The notes: generated from the sequence alone by a model not told the origin. A stretch of DNA of 64,000 bases from Thermoplasmata archaeon (GCA_021816865.1 JAKAWX010000002.1:200110-264109), one strand, 5' to 3'. Positions 33,381 to 42,412 are shown, counted from the first letter of the stretch. Made by a program: numbers and translations.

Positions 33381-36300
33381 ATGGCCGCGTTGCCGTCCGT
33401 ACGAAAAGCAGTCTATGCGTTGCCGATCGTTGTCGTAATCGCCGCGTTGATGGTGCTCCCCGCCGGAGCGTTCGCCGGCGCCACGTCCGTCACGGGGACA
33501 TCCCTGACGAGCGCGAGCGGGTCGGGCGCTCACGCGGCGGCCCTAGGCTCGACCCCCTGGGGCGGGAACTTCGCCGCTTTGAAGGGTTCGTTCCCCACCG
33601 TGCCGACCTCGACTCCTTTCTCCCCGGGACATTATTCTCCTGCCTCTCCCAGCGTATCTCCCCCGTCGACCGCGGGGTTCTCGGCGAGCTCGACCGTCGC
33701 CAGCGTCCTGGGTTCGATCTCCTCGGGCCGAGTGCCGTCCTACGCGGCGTACCTTCCGAACTACAACCTCCTCGCCCACCCGGCGTCGAACGCTGGCCAG
33801 CTCATCAGTCCGTTCTACACGGCCTCTCCCGCCCCGATGGGTGTGGGGGACCTCGGAATCGGTTCGAGCGGACCCTACCAGTACTGGACTCCGTCCTTTG
33901 ACGGCCAATTCACGCTCAACAGCTACAACGCGACCGCCGGTCAGCTCTACGAAGACACCGGTGGGTACTACTGGAACGGCCTCCCCGCCAACCAAGCCTC
34001 GAGCCCGTACCAGTCCGGCGTCCAGCTCAACACCGTGACGACCAACGTCTCGATTCCCGGCTCGACCACGGCGGCGTTCTGGACCCAGAACGTCATCGAC
34101 TTCTCGGGCAACCAGCTCCAGTTCATCGACAACGTCTGGAACTTCTCCGGGGCCTCGCTGAACCCGGGGACCCTCTACTCCTTCAACGGAACGTTCGTCC
34201 CGGGCCAGTTCTACTACGACCTCGGGCCCACGATGCCCCTCGCGTTCCCGGTCACGATCGCGCTCTACAACAACGTCTCGAACAACCCGAACGGCCGCAG
34301 CCAGGTGACGTTCGGCTACCGGGTCACGGAACCGGGCCACGTCTTCGCGGGCATCTACGACACGGTGGTCTTCAATTCCATCGCTCCCCCGCTGCCCGCG
34401 GACTTCCTGGTGAACGGCAACACGGCGACGCCGATCGGCGCGCTCTACGACTCCGAGCTCGTCTTTACCGGACCGGGCGCGGGCTCGAACGCCGTCATCA
34501 ACTCGGTGAACGGCAGCCTGAGCCTGATGCGCCAGGTCGGCCCGGCCTACTCGGGAGTCCCGGCCGCATTCGACTATGGCGGCGACACCGGCGAGACGGC
34601 GGTCGGAGTGGCCAGCACGTGGTTCGGTACGACCGAGAACGTCACGACCGGTCCCTCGCTGCTCTACGGGCTCTGGAACACCCTTCAGACCGGCAGCGGG
34701 AGCATCCACTTCACGGCGCACGTGACGCCGAGTTACGGTTTCGTGTTCGTCGGGCCTGCGCTCGCCCAGTCGTACAATTTCAGCTGGGCGCCGACAGACC
34801 TCTCGGGGACCGTTAGCATTTACCTCCCGCCCGTGCTCTTCGGCTACAACTTCACCGTGTTCGCCGACGGCTACCATCAGTTCGCCGGCACGCCGTTCTC
34901 CGCATCGACCACCGATACGGTCGCGATGACCGCCGCTCCGGCGGTCCTCGACGCACCCCTCTACATGGGGTCGGCGGCCCAGGCGTCCGCGTTGGCCGCC
35001 GCGGTCGGCGGCAGCGCGAGCGCCCCGTACACCTTCAAGAATCTCGAGGTGCGGGTGAACCTCACGTTCAATCGGTTGAACGACTGGGGTTTCCCGACCT
35101 TCAGCCTCGTGCAGGCGACCGGGTTCTCGGCCGCGGTCGACGTCAACAACGTCTACGTCGGACCCAACTGGTACGGGATCACCCAGTGGTTCCAGTCGCC
35201 GTTCGGGTACACCGGCAACATCCCGTATCTGGGTCAGCAGTACGTGGTCTACGACGGGACGAATGACGTCTTCTCGAACCTCGACCTCTTCGGCGTCCAG
35301 ATTCCGGCCGGGGTGATGCAGGGCGGGGCGATCTCGCTCTGGAACGATGTCGGTGCGAGCGTCACCGACGTCAGCTCCGGCTACGGCTCCTTCGGCGTCT
35401 GGGCTGCCGCATCGCCGGGCACGACCGTGACGAACTCGATCTCGGGCCTCGGCGCGGCGGTGTTCAGCGTGATCGCGTCCTCGGGTGCGGTGGGGACCAA
35501 CCTGAGCGCCGAGTTCGGCGCGGCGGACGTCTTTGACGAGGGCGGCTCCGGGGGGACGTTTACCACCCTGGACGCCTCCTCTGGCTCGGTCGGCTTCCAG
35601 AGCTTCTGGGCGAACGCCACCACGCTGGACGGGGTCTCGGCCGTTGCCGGTTCTGAGGCGGTCTACGCGACCGGCGGGATCGGTCTCACGGTGACGACGG
35701 TCAGCGCGAGCGGCGCCGCAGGAGTCGTCGGGTACGGCGTCACGACGAGCTTGGTGAGCGGCGTGACCGCCACGAACGCGAGCCCCGTCGCCGTCGGCTT
35801 CCTCGGGGGCTCAGGCGCGTCGGTCTCGAACGTGCGGGTGAACGGCAGCACGGGCGTCATTTTCGAGAGCTTCCTGTCGGGTACGCTCACGGGCCTCACC
35901 GCCGAGAACTCAAGCTCCGGTGTGGCGATGCTCGGTTCCGAATGGGTCAACGTCTCGAGCGTCAACGCGACCACGGGCAGTCAAGCGGCGCTCGTCGACA
36001 CCTCCTCGTTCGTCTCCCTTTCGGGAATCTCGGCCGGCCCCGCGAGCGGTGGCTCGACCATCGTGGCGTCGACGAGCGTGAACGTTACGGGGGTCACGGT
36101 CTCGGGCGAAGACGTCGGAACCGCCATCCAGAGCTCCCAAGAGGTTACCGTGCGCGGGACTTCGGCCTCGGACAGCTCGGTCGGGGTCTTCGCCCTCGGT
36201 TCGTCCTGGGTCACCGTCGACCAGACCACGGTCTCGGGCCAGTCGCTCGCGGTCGGACTCAACCAGGACACCGACGCGAGCGTGAACGGGGTCACGGCGA

Positions 36301-37625
36301 CCAACGCGACCCTCTCCGGGCCCTGGGCGCCGGGATTCGTGTTCACGACTTTCGGCGCGCCGGCCCTCGCCGCGGTCGTGACGACCCTTGACAGCCTGAC
36401 GACCGTGTCGAACGTCACCGCGACCACCTACCCTTCCGCGGTCTACGACGGCGGGTCGGGTGCCGCGCTCACGGGCAGCGTCACCTTCTCGAACGTCAAC
36501 GCCACCGGCGGCGAGTTCGCGGTCCTCCTCAACGGAACCGAGTTCGCCACGCTGTCGAACATCGGGGCGTTCCGGGACGTGGTCGGCGTCGAAATGAACG
36601 ACAACGCCCAGTCCAACCTGATCACGGGAAGCTCGTTCGTCGGCGACTCGAGCTTCGGCGTCTACATCGTCTACGGGCAAGGGAACCTGGTCTACAACAA
36701 CAACTTCGTGGGCGACAACGGCGCCACCGCCACCTACGACCCGACTCACGTCCAGGCGTGGAGCTACGTCTACAACTCGTTCGAGCTCAACGGCGTGGGC
36801 AACTACTGGGCAGACTGGCACACGTACACCTCGTACGGCGTCCTCGCCCCGTACTACGTGTCGAGCGGCGTGTGGGACTACTATCCGATCGGCCCGGACG
36901 AGTACCAGATGTTCGCGGTCACGTTCAACGAGACCGGCCTCGTGGCCGGGACGAGCTGGACCGTGAACTTCGACGGCATCGCCGAGACCTCCTCGGCGGC
37001 GTCGATCGCCTTCTCGGTGCCGATGGGCAGCTACCCCTACGCGGTCGGGCCGGTGCCGGGCTATTCGGCGTCCCCGTCGACCGGCACGGTCGCCGCGGGT
37101 CCGGGCGCCTACCTGGTCGGAGTAACCTTCTCGCGGTTGACCTACGCGGTCACCGTCAGCGAGGGAGGGCTCCCGAGCGGGACCAGCTGGAACGCGACCG
37201 TCAACGGCGTGACCCAGTCGACCTCGGGAACGACGCTCGTCTTCTACGAGCCGAACGGAACGTACACATACGCGCTCGGTTCGGTCGGAGGCTTCAACGT
37301 GAAGGGCGGGAACGGCAGCGTGACCGTGGCCGGCCAGCCGACCAGCATCTCGGGGATGTACTCGCCGTCGAACCCGGCGCCGCTCGCGACGAAGTCGGAC
37401 CTCAACAACTACTTCGCGCTCGCGCTCCTGGTCGCGGTGATCGCGCTGGTAGTCGGGTTGATCGCGCTCTTCCTCCGCCGCGGAGGAGGCAAGTCGTCCC
37501 CTCCGTCGTCGCCCCCCGAGGCCTGGACGCCTCCGGCCGGCGCGAGCGGCCCCGGCTCGCCCGCGAGCGGGAGCTCGAGTTCGAACACCTGGAGCGAGGG
37601 CCCGGAGAAGCCCCCGTCGTCGTAG
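33381..37625 (+). CDS. Giant thermopsin-like / beta-helix surface protein
   Basis: 1414 residues. A signal peptide spans about 1-31 (ends G-A-F-A). A Ser/Pro-rich segment leads to a thermopsin-like (A5 peptidase family) domain at about 135-420, with M-G-V-G-D-L-G-I-G, A-F-W-T-Q-N-V-I and F-I-D-N-V-W-N. An Ig-like section follows. Residues about 530-1150 are repeated short Ser/Thr/Gly/Val strands, a right-handed beta-helix ending in NosD-like G-N-Y-W-A-D-W. Two Ig-like repeats carry (N-E-T-G-L and E-G-G-L-P-S-G-T-S-W). A membrane helix lies at about 1345-1367, followed by a Ser/Pro cytoplasmic tail. Many N-x-S/T sites suggest glycosylation. It probably sits on the cell surface; whether the A5 domain is an active acid protease cannot be judged. 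Confidence 0.85.
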   Translation: MAALPSVRKAVYALPIVVVIAALMVLPAGAFAGATSVTGTSLTSASGSGAHAAALGSTPWGGNFAALKGSFPTVPTSTPFSPGHYSPASPSVSPPSTAGFSASSTVASVLGSISSGRVPSYAAYLPNYNLLAHPASNAGQLISPFYTASPAPMGVGDLGIGSSGPYQYWTPSFDGQFTLNSYNATAGQLYEDTGGYYWNGLPANQASSPYQSGVQLNTVTTNVSIPGSTTAAFWTQNVIDFSGNQLQFIDNVWNFSGASLNPGTLYSFNGTFVPGQFYYDLGPTMPLAFPVTIALYNNVSNNPNGRSQVTFGYRVTEPGHVFAGIYDTVVFNSIAPPLPADFLVNGNTATPIGALYDSELVFTGPGAGSNAVINSVNGSLSLMRQVGPAYSGVPAAFDYGGDTGETAVGVASTWFGTTENVTTGPSLLYGLWNTLQTGSGSIHFTAHVTPSYGFVFVGPALAQSYNFSWAPTDLSGTVSIYLPPVLFGYNFTVFADGYHQFAGTPFSASTTDTVAMTAAPAVLDAPLYMGSAAQASALAAAVGGSASAPYTFKNLEVRVNLTFNRLNDWGFPTFSLVQATGFSAAVDVNNVYVGPNWYGITQWFQSPFGYTGNIPYLGQQYVVYDGTNDVFSNLDLFGVQIPAGVMQGGAISLWNDVGASVTDVSSGYGSFGVWAAASPGTTVTNSISGLGAAVFSVIASSGAVGTNLSAEFGAADVFDEGGSGGTFTTLDASSGSVGFQSFWANATTLDGVSAVAGSEAVYATGGIGLTVTTVSASGAAGVVGYGVTTSLVSGVTATNASPVAVGFLGGSGASVSNVRVNGSTGVIFESFLSGTLTGLTAENSSSGVAMLGSEWVNVSSVNATTGSQAALVDTSSFVSLSGISAGPASGGSTIVASTSVNVTGVTVSGEDVGTAIQSSQEVTVRGTSASDSSVGVFALGSSWVTVDQTTVSGQSLAVGLNQDTDASVNGVTATNATLSGPWAPGFVFTTFGAPALAAVVTTLDSLTTVSNVTATTYPSAVYDGGSGAALTGSVTFSNVNATGGEFAVLLNGTEFATLSNIGAFRDVVGVEMNDNAQSNLITGSSFVGDSSFGVYIVYGQGNLVYNNNFVGDNGATATYDPTHVQAWSYVYNSFELNGVGNYWADWHTYTSYGVLAPYYVSSGVWDYYPIGPDEYQMFAVTFNETGLVAGTSWTVNFDGIAETSSAASIAFSVPMGSYPYAVGPVPGYSASPSTGTVAAGPGAYLVGVTFSRLTYAVTVSEGGLPSGTSWNATVNGVTQSTSGTTLVFYEPNGTYTYALGSVGGFNVKGGNGSVTVAGQPTSISGMYSPSNPAPLATKSDLNNYFALALLVAVIALVVGLIALFLRRGGGKSSPPSSPPEAWTPPAGASGPGSPASGSSSSNTWSEGPEKPPSS

Positions 37626-37811
37626 AGGCACCTCGTTCGGCCGACGGTCGGCGGCACCAACCCCTTCGTCCCACCCCGGGCCCGCGAGGACCCGGGGGAG
37701 GTTCTTCGAGCTCCGTTCGGAGGTGAGGATCCGGGCGCGGTTCCGGGTCCGGTCCGGGACGATCGGACCGCCCGCTCAAGAGGGTTCGTCGGCTGGGGAA
37801 TCCGGGAACGG

Positions 37812-38261
37812 ATGCTCGACCGGATCCTTGTCGGCTTCGACGGGTCGCGCGAGGCCCGACGCGCCTGCCTCGTTGCGAGCGAACTCGCGGCCCGCTTCCG
37901 CTCCTCGCTCACTCTCGTCGTGGTGCGGCCGGCCCGACGGCCGTCCGCCGACCCCTATCTCGAGGGGCTCGTCCCGCTCGACGACGACGGGCGCGCCATG
38001 GCGACGATCCTCGACGAGGTCCGGGAGAAGGCCATCGCCCGGGGCGCCGCCAAGGTCGAGACCGTCTTCCTCTGGGGCGACGTGCTCCGGGCGCTCCTCG
38101 AGTGGCTCGACCGACACCCCCAGGACCTCGTCGTGGTGGGCTCGCGGGGGCTCTCCCGCGGGTCCCGCCTCCTCCTCGGAAGTGTCTCCTCCGGGCTCGT
38201 CAACGAGGCGCCTTGCCCGGTGCTCGTCGTTCGGGGCGGGCGGGACCACCGTGCCCGCTAG
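37812..38261 (+). CDS. Universal stress protein, UspA family
   Basis: 149 residues, one Usp domain. The N-terminal strand is I-L-V-G-F-D-G-S, and the ATP-binding motif G-S-R-G-x9-G-S-V-S is complete near the C-terminus (V-V-V-G-S-R-G-L-S-R). It binds ATP and acts in stress adaptation by family knowledge. It stands alone, 186 nt after the thermopsin gene, and starts at the ATG directly before the first strand. Confidence 0.92.
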   Translation: MLDRILVGFDGSREARRACLVASELAARFRSSLTLVVVRPARRPSADPYLEGLVPLDDDGRAMATILDEVREKAIARGAAKVETVFLWGDVLRALLEWLDRHPQDLVVVGSRGLSRGSRLLLGSVSSGLVNEAPCPVLVVRGGRDHRAR

Positions 38262-38626
38262 AGGGAGAGCGTATCTCTCGCATCGTCGGCGCGAGCGAGG
38301 TTTTCGAGCCGTGGGCCGCTTCCTCCGTCCCGGAGGGGCTTACGGCGCGGACGATGCGAGAGGGGCCGCAGGCGGATCGGGACGGCCCCCTACGGGCTCG
38401 GGCCCGCCCTCGAGAGGGGCGACCTGGAGACCGTGGTCGCCTTGCGGACCGGGGTCAGAGGCCCGCGGCCTCCGCCGGACTCCTACTTTCGGGTTGCCCA
38501 CCTCGGGAGCCGTACCCGGCGCCGGGCCCTGGGCGAAATCCTGGCCTTCCAGAGTCCCGCGATGCAGGGGCCAACGAGGGCCACCCGTCGGAGGCCTACG
38601 AGCCGCGCGAGGCGCGACATCCGCGC
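38262..38626. other. Intergenic region with ambiguous coding signal
   Basis: 365 bp between convergent genes. A plus-strand frame (about 38391-38630) contains P-A-L-E-R-G-D-L-E-T-V-V-A-L and could be a gene remnant. A 45-residue minus-strand frame (38483-38620) starts 6 nt after the secreted-B stop. Neither has promoter or family support, so no gene is called. Confidence 0.35.
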
Positions 38627-39616
38627 CTAGAGTTCGCTCTCGGGCGCCCGGCGCCGCCGGAGCGCGACCGCCGCCAGGGCGATCGAGAACGCCGTCCCGG
38701 CGCCGATCGTGACGAGCGCGTCCGGGCCCAGAAGCCAGGCGGGCACGAGACGGGAGAGGGGGCTGCCGACCGCGAGGGTGAGCCAGGGGTCGTAGCCGAG
38801 CGAGCGGTACCCCCCGGACACGGTGCCGAAGTCGAGTCGGACGAGCGAGCTCTGCCCGTTCGTCGAGACGTTGTGGTACGCGCCGACGGAACTGTTCGAC
38901 TCCTGACCGCTCGCGTACGTCGCGGTCGCCGATGTCCCCCAGGCGTACGTCGCGACGGTGCCGCCGGTCGCGCTCGACCGTTCGGTGATCGAGTTGGCTC
39001 CGTTCGCCTGCCAGTACCCCGAGGGCCCGCTCGTGTTCGTGAGGACCTCGACCCCGAGAGAATCCGATGCGGATTGCCACGGCCATCCCGTGACGTTGAG
39101 CAGGTACCCGACGGTCGAGGGCGAGGGGCCCGAGGAGCTGTTCAGCGTGAACGTCAGGGAGACGTTCACCGATCCGAGGGAGGCGTTGCCGCCTTCCTGT
39201 GCATCGTCCCCCGACTCCCACTCGCCGCTCGCGAGACGCGCCGGCACGGCCGCCGCGAGCCGCATCCAGGTCGATGCGGAGGAACCCCCCGTCGACCCGC
39301 TCCAGGCGACCCCCTGACCGCCGAAGAGAGCGAAGGCGACGATCTGGCCGGTGCCGTTGACCTCGGCGAGCCCACCGAGGGACTGCGAGAGCCCGAGCGA
39401 ACCGTTCGCGACCGACACGAGCGTGAACGACGGCGCTGCCGTCGGAAAGTCCGCGCGAACGAGACCGTTCGTCAGCGTGAACGCGGCCGCCCCCCCGCGG
39501 ATCGAAGCCGCGGGGAGGCCGTGACCGACGGCCGGCCCAACGACCCCGACGAGGGACGCCGTGAGTGCGACGGCGAGCGCTATCGCCGTCAGAAGGGGTT
39601 TCCCGGTACCCGGCAT
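38627..39616 (-). CDS. Secreted membrane-anchored protein, cassette copy B
   Basis: 329 residues, paralogue of 31095-32087. A signal/anchor helix lies at about 8-30, then a Ser/Thr/Asn/Gly-rich beta region with many N-x-S/T sites, V-T-G-W-P-W-Q-S and G-G-Y-R-S-L-G-Y blocks shared with copy A, and a C-terminal helix (about 297-318) with an R-R-R-R tail. The ATG at 39616 was chosen over upstream starts because promoter spacing then matches copy A. It is preceded by operator B and its own regulator gene. No enzymatic motif; a structural or ligand-binding surface role is likely. Confidence 0.75.
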   Translation of the reverse strand: MPGTGKPLLTAIALAVALTASLVGVVGPAVGHGLPAASIRGGAAAFTLTNGLVRADFPTAAPSFTLVSVANGSLGLSQSLGGLAEVNGTGQIVAFALFGGQGVAWSGSTGGSSASTWMRLAAAVPARLASGEWESGDDAQEGGNASLGSVNVSLTFTLNSSSGPSPSTVGYLLNVTGWPWQSASDSLGVEVLTNTSGPSGYWQANGANSITERSSATGGTVATYAWGTSATATYASGQESNSSVGAYHNVSTNGQSSLVRLDFGTVSGGYRSLGYDPWLTLAVGSPLSRLVPAWLLGPDALVTIGAGTAFSIALAAVALRRRRAPESEL

Positions 39617-39641
39617 CGGATTCGACCACGGGCGTCGTCGA

Positions 39642-39681
39642 GATACCTCCCTTTTGGCGCAAGACCCGTAACCGTTGGTGC
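39642..39681 (-). promoter_or_regulatory. Operator/promoter B: direct repeats 21 bp apart
   Basis: Read toward the gene, GCACCAA (39675-39681) and GCGCCAA (39654-39660) flank 14 bp that include TTACGG. A weak TATA-like GGTATCTC is centred about 29 nt before the ATG at 39616. The last A of the proximal unit is 38 nt from the start. Confidence 0.7.
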
Positions 39682-39707
39682 GAAGCCCAGAGCAACGCTT
39701 CATCGGC

Positions 39708-40232
39708 TCACCCTCCGAGGAGGCCGCTCCAGGCCTCCACGAACCGGTCGACAAGCCGGTCCTCGAACGACTCGCGGTAGCGCGTCACGAGGGCGGCGAC
39801 CCGTTCCGGGCGCGTCGGTCGGTAGCGGCGAAGGTGCCCGTCCCGAAACCCCTCGACCGCACTCTGCGCGAGCAGGTGGCGCAGGTGAAAGGAGGTCGTG
39901 GAGAGGCTCAGCCCCGTCGCCTCCTTGAGCTCGGCGAGCGTGCGGCCGGGCTTTGCGCTCAGCTCGAGCAAGAGCCGTCGCTCGGTCCCGCTGCGGAGGA
40001 CCTGGAACAGCCGTCGGTCCTCCCACGTCATCGTCGACGGGAAGTAGTAGTCGCGTCGGCCGCCGCGCTCGCGGCGCAGCGCCCCGGCTCGCGTCAGCTG
40101 GTCGAGGTGGTACGCGGTCTCCCCCCAGCCGAGGGCGGCCCGCCGCTGCACTTCGCGGGCGCTCGACCCCGGATGCTCGGTGACGACGTCGACGATCTTC
40201 CGGCGGGTGGGCTGCGCGACCAGTCCCTCCAT
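39708..40232 (-). CDS. Double winged-helix (ArsR-like) regulator, cassette copy B
   Basis: 174 residues, same architecture as 32164-32691: first winged helix about 7-72 (T-R-R-K-I-V-D-V-V, A-R-E-V-Q-R-R-A, W-G-E-T-A-Y-H-L-D-Q-L), second about 80-150 (R-R-L-L-L-E-L-S, T-T-S-F-H-L-R-H-L-L), then a C-terminal helix (V-D-R-F-V-E-A-W). Its ATG is 1 nt after the stop of the 3-TM gene. It probably binds operators B and C. The recognition helices of A and B differ modestly, which fits the differing repeat bases. Confidence 0.85.
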   Translation of the reverse strand: MEGLVAQPTRRKIVDVVTEHPGSSAREVQRRAALGWGETAYHLDQLTRAGALRRERGGRRDYYFPSTMTWEDRRLFQVLRSGTERRLLLELSAKPGRTLAELKEATGLSLSTTSFHLRHLLAQSAVEGFRDGHLRRYRPTRPERVAALVTRYRESFEDRLVDRFVEAWSGLLGG

Positions 40233-40233
40233 G

Positions 40234-40524
40234 CTACGGGGATCGGCTCCGTGCGGCGCCCCGGACGAGCGCGACGTAGAGGAGGGCGACCGCGAGGACC
40301 GTCAGCCCGAGCGGCACCGGCGCGACCTCGAACGGTTCGCCGTAGCGCGGCGACACCTGGTTCAAGACGTCGAGGCCGCCGACAACGGCAAGGACCGCGA
40401 GGCCGGCCGAGACGAGCCCGAGCCTCGGGTCGCGGTAGCGGGACGCCGCCGCGGCGCCGATTCCGGCGAGAGTGGCCGACAACCCGGCGAGGACGACCGC
40501 GAGGAAGACCGTAAGAAGGTCCAT
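40234..40524 (-). CDS. Small 3-TM membrane protein, cassette copy B
   Basis: 96 residues with three membrane helices (about 3-26, 34-54, 68-88). It shares with copy A the R-Y-R-D-P-R-L-G-L-V loop position and the V-G-G-L second helix. The ATG at 40524 is preferred, with an AAAG-containing AT-rich stretch about 30 nt upstream. It is followed 1 nt later by the regulator gene. Possible sensor or anchor for that regulator (inference). Confidence 0.72.
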   Translation of the reverse strand: MDLLTVFLAVVLAGLSATLAGIGAAAASRYRDPRLGLVSAGLAVLAVVGGLDVLNQVSPRYGEPFEVAPVPLGLTVLAVALLYVALVRGAARSRSP

Positions 40525-40577
40525 GCGGCCCCCACGCGTCCGAGAAGGTAAGTGACTTTCCCTCGAATACGGGGCCC

Positions 40578-40618
40578 GCACCAACCGTTACGGACCTTGC
40601 GCCAAAATCGAGGTAGAG
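40578..40618 (+). promoter_or_regulatory. Operator/promoter C: direct repeats 21 bp apart, upstream of the BcsA-like gene
   Basis: GCACCAA (40578-40584) and GCGCCAA (40599-40605) are separated by 14 bp with CCGTTACGG, which is nearly palindromic. A weak TATA-like GGTAGAGC is centred about 26 nt before the ATG at 40641; the last A of the proximal unit is 36 nt from the start. Almost identical to element B. Confidence 0.7.
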
Positions 40619-40640
40619 CCGTCGGCCCCATGCGAGCCCG

Positions 40641-42389
40641 ATGTCCGCGGCGCGTCGATTGCTCTCGGGTCCCCTCGCGCGTCGGTCACCGACCGACCGA
40701 ACCGACGACGCCGTGCCGGTCGCCTACGAGAGCGCACCCCCGAACCTTCCCGGGGTCCGCCGTCTCTTCTATGGGCTGTTCGCAGGGATCTACGCGACCC
40801 TCGTCGCGGGCATGGCACTGTTCGTCATCCGGTGGAGCCATCCCGCGTCGATCGCGCTCTTCGGGGTCCTTGCCATCCTGTTCGTGGGGGCCGCGTACGG
40901 GCTCGCTCGTCAGGTCGTCGCGCTCGCGAGCCGCCACGGGGATCTCCCCGCGCTCGCGGAGCTCGCGACCCGACCGAAGGTCGCGGTCCTCTACGCCACG
41001 ATGAACGACGTCGTGCCGGAGTGCCTGCGCGCGATCCACCAAGACTACCCGGTGGACGTCTACGTGCTGGACGACTCGAACGCGCCGACGGCCCGGGAGG
41101 TCGTCGATCGGATCGCGCAGGAACGCGGGTATACGGTGCTCCGCCGCGCGGGGCGCCGCGGCTTCAAAGCCGGGGCGATCAACGATTGGTACGCCCGACA
41201 CGGCGCCGCGTACGATTACTTCGTCCTGCTCGACTCGGACTCGTTCCTGCCGACCGACTGGGTCCGCGAAGCGCTGAAGTACGCCGAGCACCCCGCCCAG
41301 GCCCGGGTCGGCATCTTCCAGGGCCTCGTCAACATCTGGAACTTCGACACCCGGTTCGTCCAGACGCTCGCCCCGATGTCCCGGGTCGGACAGTTCGTGT
41401 GGGAGAGCCGGCTCGCGAACGCGCTCGATACGATCTTCTGCTACGGCCACAATTGCCTGGTGCGGCGCGCGGCGGTCGATACCATCGGCGGCTTCGTCGA
41501 GGGGTACGTCTCCGAAGACTTCGCGACGGCCGTCGCCCTCGCCGACCGGGGGTGGCACTCCCGCTTCGTCCCGTTGCACACCTACGAAGCGATGCCCGAA
41601 AACGTCCGTGGGTTCATCAAGCGCCAGAACAAGTGGACCCGCGGCGCGATGGAGTTCATCGAGTTCTCGCGCCGCTCGAACGTGAGCCGCTCGCGCAAGT
41701 TCCATCTCTGGCAGACCCCGTTGGGTCACTTCACCAACCTCATCCTGCCGCTAGGGATGCTCCTCACGGTCTACGGGTTCGCGTCGACCCCGGCCGCCGC
41801 GCTCGCCTTCCTCGGCCAATTCGCGGCCCACCCCGTCAGCACGTTCTGGTCGATCCCGCTGTTCCGGTTCCTGCTCGTGGTCGGACTGCTTTCGACGATC
41901 CCGACGGTGCTCGTCTACCGGCAGTGCGGCATCGGGTGGGGCACCTACTGGCGCCACCGCTGGCTGAGCGCCGCGGTGAGCGCGGTCTCGCTCCCCTACG
42001 AGGCGATCAGCATGGTCGCCCTCCTGCGGCGACGCCTCGGCCAGGTGCCCGTCACGCCGAAGAGCGAGGCGGCGCTCGGCCTCGGCGAAGTGCTCTCGAT
42101 CTCGCGCTACGCCCTGGTGCTGGACGGAGCCCTGCTCGTGGGCATGGTCCTGTTCAACCCGCTCGCCACGGTCTTCAACGGGGTCTGGCTCGTCCCGATG
42201 ATCTTCGCCCCGCTCGTCATCCTGCGCTTCTCGGGGCACCCGGTCCCCGAGGAGGGGCCCCGGTCGGTGCCCGTGGGTGCCGCCGAGGAGGTGGTCGCCC
42301 GCGAGGCCCGGGAAGGCGTCGTGCACGCCTCACTCGCCGAGATCCGCTCGACCGGACGGCTGCCCGGGGCCTGGTCGGGAGCCGTCTGA
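40641..42389 (+). CDS. BcsA-like processive glycosyltransferase (GT2)
   Basis: 582 residues. Two N-terminal membrane helices (about 38-85) precede a GT2 domain with V-L-D-D-S-N, L-L-D-S-D-S (DxD), S-E-D-F-A (TED-like catalytic Asp) and K-R-Q-N-K-W-T-R-G (a QxxRW variant with Lys for Arg). About five C-terminal helices (360-540) form the translocation part. This is the cellulose/hyaluronan synthase type, making and exporting a polysaccharide. No PilZ domain is seen. It is controlled by operator C, shared with the adjacent cassette B. Product unknown. Confidence 0.88.
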   Translation: MSAARRLLSGPLARRSPTDRTDDAVPVAYESAPPNLPGVRRLFYGLFAGIYATLVAGMALFVIRWSHPASIALFGVLAILFVGAAYGLARQVVALASRHGDLPALAELATRPKVAVLYATMNDVVPECLRAIHQDYPVDVYVLDDSNAPTAREVVDRIAQERGYTVLRRAGRRGFKAGAINDWYARHGAAYDYFVLLDSDSFLPTDWVREALKYAEHPAQARVGIFQGLVNIWNFDTRFVQTLAPMSRVGQFVWESRLANALDTIFCYGHNCLVRRAAVDTIGGFVEGYVSEDFATAVALADRGWHSRFVPLHTYEAMPENVRGFIKRQNKWTRGAMEFIEFSRRSNVSRSRKFHLWQTPLGHFTNLILPLGMLLTVYGFASTPAAALAFLGQFAAHPVSTFWSIPLFRFLLVVGLLSTIPTVLVYRQCGIGWGTYWRHRWLSAAVSAVSLPYEAISMVALLRRRLGQVPVTPKSEAALGLGEVLSISRYALVLDGALLVGMVLFNPLATVFNGVWLVPMIFAPLVILRFSGHPVPEEGPRSVPVGAAEEVVAREAREGVVHASLAEIRSTGRLPGAWSGAV

Positions 42390-42412
42390 GGGCGGGTCGC
42401 GAGCCGGCCCCG

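Noticed and set aside
33136..33438. 100-residue plus-strand frame upstream of the thermopsin gene
   Set aside because: Overlaps the thermopsin start and promoter in another frame; Arg-rich shadow.
33543..34877. Long minus-strand frame opposite the thermopsin domain
   Set aside because: Arg/Val/Glu-rich mirror of the real gene; no start context or family.
35910..37631. 573-residue minus-strand frame opposite the beta-helix gene
   Set aside because: Repetitive Arg/Gly/Asp content is the reverse complement of Ser/Thr/Val repeats; shadow.
38483..38620. 45-residue minus-strand frame after secreted protein B, as counterpart of the 75-residue gene in operon A
   Set aside because: No similarity to the 75-residue protein and no overlap coupling.
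38391..38630. Plus-strand frame with PALERGDLETVVAL as a gene
   Set aside because: No start near a promoter and no recognisable domain after the first 20 residues; kept only as an intergenic note.
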